NCBI GenBank assembly: GCA_019423265.1
Contig: JAHZBS010000061.1
Location: 4,232 to 12,019, forward strand
From: Clostridiales bacterium
Lineage (GTDB): Bacteria > Bacillota_A > Clostridia > Lachnospirales > Bianqueaceae
Reading direction: 5' to 3'
DNA: 7,788 nucleotides
Positions 1 through 6,229 of this stretch are shown piece by piece. The notes beneath the pieces are model-generated. The model was not told the DNA's origin, ran no database searches, and saw nothing but the letters and a program-made list of their open reading frames with translations. Within the stretch, counting starts at the first letter, position 1; the number at the start of each line of letters is the position of its first letter. The translations under genes and the position numbers were made by a program.

Positions 1-1257
1 GGGATTACCAATCAGCGGGAGACGCTGGTGGCATGGGATCGGACTACCGGTAAACCCGTCTATCCCGCCATCGTTTGGCAGTGCCGCAGGACGGAGCCGT
101 ACTGTGGGCAGCTCAAGGAAAGAGGGCTGACCGAGTGGTTCCAGACAAAGACAGGGCTGATCCCGGACGCTTATTTTTCTGCGACAAAGGCCGCTTGGAT
201 TCTGCAATATGTGGAAGGCGCCAGGGAGATGGCGGCCAGGGGCGATCTGCTCTTTGGCACGATCGACACGTGGCTGATCTGGAATGCCACCGGCGGCAAA
301 ACCTATGCGACGGACTATTCCAACGCATCCCGCACCATGCTCTTCAATATTCAAAACTTGGACTGGGATGACGAGATCCTGGAATTCTTCGGCCTATCCC
401 GGGACAATCTGCCGAAGGTATACGAGAGCGGTGCGGACTATGGCGTTATCAGATCTGATATTCTGGGCGCGCCGATCCCCATCACAGGTGTGCTGGGGGA
501 CCAGCAGAGCGCTTTATTTGGCCACCTGTGTCTGGAGAAGAGCGAGGCCAAGTGTACATATGGCACAGGGGCGTTTATTTTAGCCAATATCGGGCAGAAG
601 CCCATCGCGTCGGAGCAGGGGCTTCTCACCACTGTCGCCTGGGGATACAAGGGCCGCGTGGATTACGCCTTTGAAGGCAGCATTTTTATGGCGGGCGCTG
701 TGGTCGGGTGGCTTCGGGACAATCTGGGCATTATCCGGAGGGCGTCGGATACGGAGGCCATGGCCGCATCGGTGCCTAGCAGCGAGGGAGTCTATTTTGT
801 ATCGACCTTTCAGGGGCTCGGCGCCCCTTGGTGGCAGAACGGCCGCCGGGCCAGCATTCAAGGCATGAGCCGTAAGACCAATGCAAGCCACATCGTCCGG
901 GCGGCGCTGGAATCCGTGGCCTACCGGGTGCGCGATGTGGTGGGAGCTATGGAGCGGGAGATGGGGATGCCGTGCAAGACACTGCGGGCGGATGGCGGAA
1001 TGACAGCCAATCGATTTCTAATGCAGTTTCAAAGCGACATTTTACAAATTCCTGTGAGCACGGGGACGGAGGCGGAGGTCACCGCCCTTGGGGCGGCCTA
1101 TATGGCGGGGCTCACCGGCGGCGTCTGGCGGGATGCCGCAGAGCTGGCCGGCTTTGTGGCGGAGGCCGAGCGGTTTTATCCTCAGATCAGCGCCGCAGCG
1201 GCCGATGAGCTGTATGACGGCTGGCTGGATGCCATCGGCGTTTCCGCCCCCTGCTAA
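1..1257 (+). CDS. glpK: Glycerol kinase, 5'-truncated by window edge
   Basis: Glycerol kinase transfers phosphate from ATP to glycerol, giving sn-glycerol-3-phosphate in the cytoplasm. The frame is open from base 1, so the 418 residues seen are the C-terminal part. By comparison with E. coli GlpK about 78 residues are missing. The first residues, GITNQRE, carry the Arg-Glu pair that binds glycerol. DAYFSATK has the glycerol-contacting Tyr (residue 58 here). LGDQQSALFGH carries the catalytic Asp (167). TYGTGAF (186-192) and DGGMTAN (331-337) are FGGY-family nucleotide-site motifs. The GTG at base 28 is an internal Val codon, not a start. The activation-loop position where PTS-regulated Firmicute enzymes carry a phosphorylatable His appears to be Asp153 (see findings). 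The gene ends 464 bases before the next one, has no convincing terminator, and is probably functionally unrelated to the operon downstream. The family call is very secure; glycerol rather than another polyol is well supported by the conserved site residues. Confidence 0.96.
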   Translation, partial: GITNQRETLVAWDRTTGKPVYPAIVWQCRRTEPYCGQLKERGLTEWFQTKTGLIPDAYFSATKAAWILQYVEGAREMAARGDLLFGTIDTWLIWNATGGKTYATDYSNASRTMLFNIQNLDWDDEILEFFGLSRDNLPKVYESGADYGVIRSDILGAPIPITGVLGDQQSALFGHLCLEKSEAKCTYGTGAFILANIGQKPIASEQGLLTTVAWGYKGRVDYAFEGSIFMAGAVVGWLRDNLGIIRRASDTEAMAASVPSSEGVYFVSTFQGLGAPWWQNGRRASIQGMSRKTNASHIVRAALESVAYRVRDVVGAMEREMGMPCKTLRADGGMTANRFLMQFQSDILQIPVSTGTEAEVTALGAAYMAGLTGGVWRDAAELAGFVAEAERFYPQISAAAADELYDGWLDAIGVSAPC

Positions 1258-1298
1258 CGCTCCAGAGGGAGGTTAACATAAAAGTACAAAAATTACCT

Positions 1299-1324
1299 GC
1301 TTTTGTCTATACCAAAACAAAAGC
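1299..1324. repeat. 8-bp perfect inverted repeat upstream of the promoter
   Basis: GCTTTTGT (1299-1306) and ACAAAAGC (1317-1324) are perfect reverse complements separated by 10 bases. A further ACAAAA at 1286-1291 could pair with the same TTTTGT. The repeat ends five bases before the extended -10 element, so it covers the -35 zone. It could be an operator, or part of a weak AT-rich structure at the end of the glpK transcript. No T run follows it, so it is not called a terminator. Confidence 0.35.
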
Positions 1325-1329
1325 CAGGG

Positions 1330-1338
1330 TGATATAAT
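1330..1338 (+). promoter_or_regulatory. Extended -10 promoter for the riboswitch operon
   Basis: TGATATAAT is a perfect TGn extension followed by a consensus TATAAT (1333-1338). The region 17-18 bases upstream (around 1309-1315) does not resemble TTGACA, which fits an extended -10 promoter that needs little -35 contact. Initiation would be near 1345, leaving about 55 bases of leader before the riboswitch closing stem. The position just upstream of a B12 riboswitch makes this the natural operon promoter. Confidence 0.65.
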
Positions 1339-1400
1339 GAAGCCGAAATACAAAGACAGCCGAATGTAACCACGCGCTAATGCATGACAATTGAATCTAT

Positions 1401-1599
1401 CTTTTAAGTGTCTGCCGCAGCCAACGACTGCGGTAGAAGAATAGTGAATGGGGTACAAGCCCCAACGGAACCGCCGCTGTGAGCGCAGAGTCTCTGTTCC
1501 TTGACGCAAGTCAGTCACTGGGAAACTGGGAAGGCAGAACAGAGATGCAGGAGAGATGGACGTTCTCCCTATGCGCGAGTCAGAAGACCTGCTTAAAGG
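1401..1599 (+). ncRNA. Cobalamin (B12) riboswitch aptamer
   Basis: This leader RNA should bind a cobalamin and lower expression of the operon that follows. The closing stem P1 is CTTTTAAG (1401-1408) with CTTAAAGG (1592-1599). A 10-bp hairpin pairs TCTGCCGCAG (1411-1420) with CTGCGGTAGA (1428-1437). The core region around 1438-1482 contains AATAGTGAAT, a GGGG/CCCC arm (1450-1463) and CCGCCGCTGTGAG, resembling the consensus core that ends in CCGCnACTGT. A GCAAGTCAG segment begins at 1506. The diagnostic B12 box GAGTCAGAAGACCTGC is at 1577-1592. A small hairpin GGAGA/TCTCC lies between the last two elements. Several core bases differ from the commonest consensus, so cobalamin type preference is uncertain. 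The reading frame that runs through here from 1479 is not a gene start. Confidence 0.9.
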
Positions 1600-1664
1600 A
1601 ATGTGCCAGGGTACGCCTGCGATATTTGGGCGCTGGTACGCGCTTATTTTTGTGTGGGAAAACG

Positions 1665-1697
1665 GCCGCGCAGCCAGATGGGTTACGCGGCTTTTTT
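1665..1697 (+). terminator. Riboswitch expression-platform terminator
   Basis: GCCGCG (1665-1670) pairs perfectly with CGCGGC (1686-1691), and six T residues follow directly (1692-1697). The hairpin lies between the B12 aptamer and the ribosome site of the lipoprotein gene (1711-1716). This indicates regulation by premature transcription termination when ligand is bound, rather than by hiding the ribosome site. The 15-base loop is rather long. Another hairpin at 1603-1639 sits between aptamer and terminator and may take part in the switch. Confidence 0.75.
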
Positions 1698-1721
1698 GAT
1701 GAAAAAAATTGGAGGTACAGT

Positions 1722-2954
1722 ATGAAATCACGACGGGTAAAACAATGGATGGCATTTTTGTTGGCTATGGGGCTGGTGTTATCGGCTTTGGCAGGCTGTA
1801 GCAATCAGGGCCAGAATTCGTCAGACGCCTCTGTGGGAGATTCCTCTGCGGCGTCCCAGGAGGAGTCTTCCCAGGCGGAGAGTTCTGAGGTGGATTCCAC
1901 CGCTGAGGATGTGGACGGCGAGCTGATTTTCGATCACGCGCTGGAGCTGGAGTACGCCACGGGATTCCATGTGGACTACTATAAGGGCGGATATGTTATG
2001 TTTACCGCAGGTTCCGAGTCCGACCGGCAATTTCTCATTGTGCCGGAGGGAAAAAGTGTCCCGAAGGATCTGGATGCGTCGGTGTCCGTCCTGCAAAGGC
2101 CCATTGACCGGATTCTCATGTCCAGCAGCGGAATGGCGTCGCTGTTCGCGGCCTTTGGCGGATTGGACCACATCAAGCTTGTGAGCACCGATATCGATGG
2201 CTGGTATGTGGAGGACGTCATAAAAAAGATGGAAGCCGGCGAGATTGCCTTTTCCGGAAAATACAAAGAACCGGACTATGAGATGATTACGGCCAACAAC
2301 ATTCAGCTGCAAGTGGATACGACCATGATCAATAGCTACCCGGAAGTGCTGGAAAAGTACACAGAATTGGGGATCCCCTATATTGTGGAGACCTCATCCA
2401 AAGAGGATCACCCCCTGGGCCGGGTGGAATGGGTCAAGCTATGGGGAATCATCTGTGATATGGAGGAGGAGGCCAACGCCTACTTCGAAGAGCAGAAGGC
2501 CATTGTGGAGAGCGTGACATCCGCGGAGAAGTCCGACGTCACCATCGCCATGTTCTATACCAGCAGCAGCAGCGGAAAGTGTTACGTGCGAAATGGCGGC
2601 GACTACATGGCCAAGATGATCGATCTGGCCGGCGGCAAGTACAATCTGGCGGATCTCAATCCCGATGAGACCGGTACCAGCACCGTGAATTTCGAAGAGT
2701 TATATGCATCCATACAAGATACGGACTACATCTTCTTTGTCAGTTTTTCCGATAAATACACGACCCTGGACGAGATGATTGCCGGCAACGAGCTGTACGC
2801 TTCCTGCAAGGCGGTGAAGGACAAGCATGTTTGGTATACATCCGCTGACTTCACCCAGTCCACAGCGGCGATCGGATCGATTATCAAAGATATGAATGAC
2901 ATCATCGCTTCCGGAGGAACCATTACCACAGAGCATTTGATCAAGATGGAGTAA
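1722..2954 (+). CDS. ABC transporter substrate-binding lipoprotein (corrinoid/haem/siderophore class)
   Basis: This is the extracellular receptor of the importer encoded with the next two genes. The ATG at 1722 follows GGAGGT (1711-1716) with good spacing and gives 410 residues; longer in-frame starts would lie inside the riboswitch. Residues 1-25 are a lipoprotein signal peptide: basic KSRR start, hydrophobic stretch, lipobox LAGC with lipidated Cys26. A Ser/Glu/Asp-rich linker follows (about 27-65) and tethers the domain to the membrane. The rest resembles the class III periplasmic-binding fold (Fe3+/B12-binding type), including a MSSSGMASLFAAFGGLD stretch and an HPLGRVEWVKLWG segment leading into a long helix, typical of the helix linking the two lobes. 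The B12 riboswitch directly upstream favours a corrinoid or cobalt-containing ligand, but ligand choice cannot be read from the sequence, so no btuF symbol is given. Confidence 0.88.
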   Translation: MKSRRVKQWMAFLLAMGLVLSALAGCSNQGQNSSDASVGDSSAASQEESSQAESSEVDSTAEDVDGELIFDHALELEYATGFHVDYYKGGYVMFTAGSESDRQFLIVPEGKSVPKDLDASVSVLQRPIDRILMSSSGMASLFAAFGGLDHIKLVSTDIDGWYVEDVIKKMEAGEIAFSGKYKEPDYEMITANNIQLQVDTTMINSYPEVLEKYTELGIPYIVETSSKEDHPLGRVEWVKLWGIICDMEEEANAYFEEQKAIVESVTSAEKSDVTIAMFYTSSSSGKCYVRNGGDYMAKMIDLAGGKYNLADLNPDETGTSTVNFEELYASIQDTDYIFFVSFSDKYTTLDEMIAGNELYASCKAVKDKHVWYTSADFTQSTAAIGSIIKDMNDIIASGGTITTEHLIKME

Positions 2955-2967
2955 GCTTCCCTTGTAC

Positions 2968-2990
2968 GGCCGGAGGCAGTGCCTTCGGCC
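2968..2990 (+). terminator. Intercistronic hairpin, attenuator or mRNA stabiliser
   Basis: GGCCGGAGGC (2968-2977) and GCCTTCGGCC (2981-2990) form a 10-bp stem with one G-U pair and an AGT loop, 13 bases after the lipoprotein stop codon. The tail ATATTTTATATTT is T-rich but not a clean T run, so termination is probably partial. Such hairpins after a binding-protein gene are known to keep that message more abundant than the permease and ATPase part. The role here is inferred. Confidence 0.55.
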
Positions 2991-3003
2991 ATATTTTATA
3001 TTT

Positions 3004-3008
3004 GGAGG
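3004..3008 (+). promoter_or_regulatory. Ribosome binding site deciding a GTG start
   Basis: GGAGG lies seven bases before GTG 3016. An in-frame ATG at 2962 would start ahead of the hairpin arms and has no such site, so translation most likely begins at the GTG. Confidence 0.8.
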
Positions 3009-3015
3009 TACAATT

Positions 3016-4044
3016 GTGAAACGAGACCGTGTCAAGACAATTTTTCGCTATGAATGTATCATCGTGGCGCTGTTTCTTCTTTTCTTCCTCTTGGTGATTG
3101 TCAATATCAATTCCGGAACGGTATCCATCCCGGCAAAGGAGATCATCCGGATCATTTTCTTTCGAATTCGGGACGATTCGGTGGAGAGCAATATCATCTG
3201 GAAGATCCGGCTTCCCAGGATTCTGCTGGCGGCTATTTTGGGAGGCGCGCTGTCCGTATCGGGATTTCTGTTGCAGACCTTCTTCCGCAATCCTATAGCC
3301 GGCCCCTTTGTGTTGGGAATTTCCTCCGGGGCGAAGATGACGGTGGGATTTGTCATGATTATTGCGCTCCAATATTGGAAGAGTGTGCCGTCCTCGGTCA
3401 TGGTGGCGGCTGCCTTTGCCGGGTCGCTGTTGGTCATGGGCATGGTTCTGCTGTTCTCCCAGCGGATCGGCAGTATGTCCATGCTGCTCGTCATTGGCAT
3501 CATGGTCAGCTACATATGTTCTGCGGTTACGGATTTCTTCATAACCTTCGCAAAAGAGACGGACGTGGCCAACCTTACATCCTGGTCCATGGGCAGCTTT
3601 TCCGGCGCCTCCTGGAGCAATGTGAAATTCTCGGCCGTCCTCTGTCTTCTCGGCCTGGCGGCGGCCTTTCTCCTGTCGAAACCCATCGGCGCATACCAGC
3701 TGGGGGAAGGGTACGCGCAGAGCATGGGGATCAACATCAAAGCCTTCCGGGTGGCGCTGATTCTCCTGTCCAGCTTATTATCCGCCTGTGTCACGGCCTT
3801 CGCCGGTCCCATATCCTTCGTGGGCATCGCGGTTCCCCACATTACCAAAATGCTCATGAAGACATCCAAGCCCGCTTGGATTATCCCGGTCAGCTATCTG
3901 TGCGGTTCCGTATTTTGCCTGTTCTGTGATCTGATTTCTAGGACTGCCTTCGCGCCCACGGAGATGGCCATCGGCACCGTGACGTCGATCTTTGGCGCGC
4001 CGGTGGTCATATGGCTGATGATCAAACGCAAGAAAAATGCCTGA
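3016..4044 (+). CDS. FecCD/BtuC-family ABC transporter permease
   Basis: This is the membrane channel subunit of the importer, expected to act as a homodimer that passes substrate from the lipoprotein into the cell. The GTG start with its GGAGG site gives 342 residues, close to the usual 320-350 of the family. A first membrane helix spans about residues 14-30. The family hallmark follows at about 61-106: IRLPR, an LGGALSVSGFLLQ helix, RNPIAGP and GISSGA. A stretch with GEGYAQSMGIN near 232-242 and GPISFVGIAVPH near 270 matches the region that contacts the ATPase and forms the gate. A final hydrophobic segment ends in a KRKK tail, giving many hydrophobic segments consistent with about ten helices. 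The gene is followed after 13 bases by the ATPase gene. One permease gene suffices, as in BtuC. Substrate specificity is not evident. Confidence 0.93.
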   Translation: MKRDRVKTIFRYECIIVALFLLFFLLVIVNINSGTVSIPAKEIIRIIFFRIRDDSVESNIIWKIRLPRILLAAILGGALSVSGFLLQTFFRNPIAGPFVLGISSGAKMTVGFVMIIALQYWKSVPSSVMVAAAFAGSLLVMGMVLLFSQRIGSMSMLLVIGIMVSYICSAVTDFFITFAKETDVANLTSWSMGSFSGASWSNVKFSAVLCLLGLAAAFLLSKPIGAYQLGEGYAQSMGINIKAFRVALILLSSLLSACVTAFAGPISFVGIAVPHITKMLMKTSKPAWIIPVSYLCGSVFCLFCDLISRTAFAPTEMAIGTVTSIFGAPVVIWLMIKRKKNA

Positions 4045-4045
4045 G

Positions 4046-4052
4046 AGGAGGG
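4046..4052 (+). promoter_or_regulatory. Ribosome binding site fixing the ATPase start
   Basis: AGGAGGG sits five bases before ATG 4058. An in-frame ATG at 4037 would place the start inside the permease gene and upstream of this site, so 4058 is preferred. Confidence 0.8.
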
Positions 4053-4057
4053 AGCGC

Positions 4058-5218
4058 ATGTACTTTCGCACGGAGAATCTCGCGGTGGGATACCACAGGA
4101 AGGCGTTGATCCACGATATCAATATTGGCATAGAAAAGGGAAAAATTCTGACGCTCATCGGGCCCAACGGGTCTGGGAAGTCCACCATCCTCAAAACCAT
4201 CATCAAACAGTTGCCCAAGATCAGTGGAAAGATCTATATCGATGGCGCCGATCTGGATGAGATGACCCATCATCAGCTGGCGCAGCAGGTGGCCGTTGTG
4301 TTGACGGACCGCATTCGCACGGAGCTCATGACATGCGGGGAGGTTGTGGCGACGGGGCGGTACCCCTATACCAACCGACTCGGTAAATTAACCAGACAAG
4401 ACCATGAGATCGTGCGGGAATCCCTGCAGAGAGTCCACGGGGAAGAGCTGGAGGATAAGGATTTTTCAGCGATCAGCGATGGACAGAGACAGCGGATCAT
4501 GCTGGCGCGGGCCATCTGTCAGCAGCCACAGATGATTATTTTGGATGAGCCCACGGCATTTTTGGATATACGCCACAAGATCGAATTGCTCGATATTCTG
4601 CGGGAGATGGCGCAGGAGAAGGGGATCACGGTCATCATGTCGCTCCATGAGATCGATCTTGCCACCAAAATATCGGATTATGTCTGCTGTGTCAAGGGCG
4701 AGGTGATCTCAAAGTTCGGACCGCCTGACGAGATCTTTGACGAGCAGACGATCAACAATCTCTATGAGGTCAACCACGGGTCTTACAACATGCTCATGGG
4801 CAGTGTGGAGCTGACGAAGCCGTCGGGGACGCCAAAGGTATTTGTGGTGGCGGGGGACGGGAGCGGCATTCCCTGCTATCGGGCTTTACAGAAAAAAGAG
4901 ATTCCCTTTGCCACAGGCATCCTCTTCCAAAATGACGTTGACTATCAGGTGGCAAGGGAATTATCGGACCGCGTGGTCAGCGCTCCAGCTTTTTTGCCGG
5001 TGGAGGATGCGATACTCCGAGAGGGGACGGCGCTGATTCGGGATGCCTCGCTGGTCATCGACGCAGGCGCCTGGGAGGAGCGGGGCAATGAGTATAACCG
5101 CCAGCTGCTGAAGACGGCAAGGGAGGCGGACATACCCGTGATCCGCGATTATCCCGCGTGGCTGAGAGACGGGGAATATTCAATATTGGCGGCCGCGAAG
5201 GCGGCAGAACGGAGGTAA
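4058..5218 (+). CDS. FecE/BtuD-family ABC ATPase with C-terminal extension
   Basis: This is the cytoplasmic ATP-hydrolysing subunit of the importer. It has 386 residues, against about 250-270 for ordinary members. The ABC domain covers about 1-245: Walker A GPNGSGKST (35-43), signature region ISDGQRQR (139-146), Walker B QMIILDEP (158-165), D-loop region FLDIRHK and switch His197 in SLHE. At the Q-loop position the sequence is VVLTDR, with Thr83 where Gln is usual; similar VLT variants occur, as I recall, in other FecE-type ATPases. From about 249 an extra domain of some 138 residues follows (4802-5215). It begins with KVFVVAGDGSGIPCYRAL, a strand-glycine loop-helix pattern like a Rossmann fold, and includes a SLVIDAGAWEE strand near the end. 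I do not recognise its function. The stop codon overlaps the next gene's ribosome site, pointing to coupled expression with the chelatase genes. Confidence 0.93.
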   Translation: MYFRTENLAVGYHRKALIHDINIGIEKGKILTLIGPNGSGKSTILKTIIKQLPKISGKIYIDGADLDEMTHHQLAQQVAVVLTDRIRTELMTCGEVVATGRYPYTNRLGKLTRQDHEIVRESLQRVHGEELEDKDFSAISDGQRQRIMLARAICQQPQMIILDEPTAFLDIRHKIELLDILREMAQEKGITVIMSLHEIDLATKISDYVCCVKGEVISKFGPPDEIFDEQTINNLYEVNHGSYNMLMGSVELTKPSGTPKVFVVAGDGSGIPCYRALQKKEIPFATGILFQNDVDYQVARELSDRVVSAPAFLPVEDAILREGTALIRDASLVIDAGAWEERGNEYNRQLLKTAREADIPVIRDYPAWLRDGEYSILAAAKAAERR

Positions 5219-5221
5219 CGG

Positions 5222-6229
5222 ATGGAACGCAATGTATATCCATTTTCCGCCATCGTAGGGCAGGAGGATATGAAGCTAGCGCTGCTTCTCAATCTGATTA
5301 ACCCTGCCCTGGGCGGCGTACTTATACGGGGGGAGAAGGGCACGGCCAAATCCACGGCCGTGCGCGGGTTGTGCGATCTGCTGGAGGAGATAGAGGTGGT
5401 CAAGGGCTGTGCGTTTCACTGTCAGCCAGGCCGTCCGCCCCTGTGTGCGGACTGCGAAGGCAGTGAGTGCCCGGAGACGGTGCGGTATCGCCGCCGGGTG
5501 GTGGAATTGCCCATCAGCGCTACGGAGGACCGCGTCGTAGGCTCGCTCAACATTGAGGAAGCCATCAAGAAGGGAAAAAAGGAGTTTGAACCGGGGATCT
5601 TGGCGGAGGCCAATGGAAATATTCTCTATGTGGACGAGATCAACCTCCTGGACGATCATATTGTGGACATTCTGCTGGATTCCGCCGCCATGGGCGTCAA
5701 TACGGTGGAGCGGGAAGGCGTCTCGTACAGTCACCCCTCCCGGTTTGTATTGGTGGGCACCATGAACCCTGAGGAGGGGGATCTGCGGCCCCAGCTGTTG
5801 GACCGGTTCGGCTTGGTGGTGGAAATTCGGGGAGAGCAGGATTTGGCCATGCGCAGCGAGCTCATTCGCCGCCGCCTGGAATTTGAGCGGGATCCGGAGG
5901 AATTTGCAAAGCAGTGGCGCCCTGAGCAGGCAGCCCTGCGGGAGCAGATCCGCAAGGCGCAGGAGTCGCTGGATCAGATTGCGATCCCAGAGGATAGGTA
6001 CCTGGACGCGGCTAAGCTTGGCGTGGCGCTGGAGGTGGATGGACATCGGGCGGATATTACTCTTCTGAAGACAGCGCAGACGTTGGCCGCCTTTCAGGGC
6101 GACGGGGCAGTAGCGCGAAGCCATATTGTGAAGGCTGCGAGGATGGTACTGCCGCACCGAATGCGAAAGCTGCCCTTTGACAACACGGATGGGCTGCCAT
6201 CCGATTTGGAGGCGCTGCTTGATGCATAG
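5222..6229 (+). CDS. chlI: ChlI/BchI-type AAA+ ATPase subunit of a metal chelatase
   Basis: Proteins of this family form hexameric ATPase rings that, with a D subunit, drive metal insertion by a large tetrapyrrole-binding subunit (Mg in protoporphyrin, Co in the CobN system). The symbol marks the family, not proven Mg chelation. The protein has 335 residues, near the usual 340-350. [10 protein letters not shown] opens the AAA+ module; Walker [10 protein letters not shown] is at 37-45, Walker [10 protein letters not shown] at 133-141, and the conserved [19 protein letters not shown] stretch (sensor and arginine region) at 179-197. The C-terminal helical part ends in a MVLPHRMRK motif typical of the I subunit. 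Between residues 62 and 84 lies a five-Cys cluster (63, 67, 75, 78, 83). GGAGGT overlaps the preceding stop and the gap is three bases, so it is co-translated with the ABC ATPase. Bacteriochlorophyll synthesis is unlikely given the B12 riboswitch and transporter context; a cobaltochelatase-like role is favoured by inference. Confidence 0.92.
   Translation: MERNVYPFSAIVGQEDMKLALLLNLINPALGGVLIRGEKGTAKSTAVRGLCDLLEEIEVVKGCAFHCQPGRPPLCADCEGSECPETVRYRRRVVELPISATEDRVVGSLNIEEAIKKGKKEFEPGILAEANGNILYVDEINLLDDHIVDILLDSAAMGVNTVEREGVSYSHPSRFVLVGTMNPEEGDLRPQLLDRFGLVVEIRGEQDLAMRSELIRRRLEFERDPEEFAKQWRPEQAALREQIRKAQESLDQIAIPEDRYLDAAKLGVALEVDGHRADITLLKTAQTLAAFQGDGAVARSHIVKAARMVLPHRMRKLPFDNTDGLPSDLEALLDA
6208..6212 (+). 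promoter_or_regulatory. Ribosome binding site for the D subunit inside the I-subunit gene
   Basis: GGAGG lies nine bases before ATG 6222, within the last codons of the upstream gene. The two reading frames overlap by eight bases, ATGCATAG, which suggests translational coupling and balanced production of the two subunits. Confidence 0.7.

Noticed and set aside
1255..1275. Hairpin at the glpK stop, TAAC-CTCC paired with GGAG-GTTA
   Set aside because: It has a bulged base, is short and has no following T run, so it is not supported as a glpK terminator.
1479..1721. Upstream in-frame extension of the lipoprotein frame
   Set aside because: It overlaps the riboswitch and terminator, has no signal peptide at its beginning, and a strong ribosome site with a lipoprotein start lies at 1711-1724.
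1273..1755. Minus-strand open frame of 160 codons over the glpK-operon gap
   Set aside because: It covers a clear promoter, riboswitch and terminator on the other strand, and the translation shows no recognisable protein features.
3054..3929. Plus-strand open frame of 291 codons inside the permease gene
   Set aside because: It is out of frame with the permease, whose frame carries FecCD motifs and membrane helices; this one is Gly/Arg/His-rich and featureless.
5276..6157. Long minus-strand open frame of 293 codons
   Set aside because: It is antisense to the well-conserved ChlI-type gene and its translation is His/Gln/Arg-rich without family motifs, as expected from the complement of a GC-biased gene.
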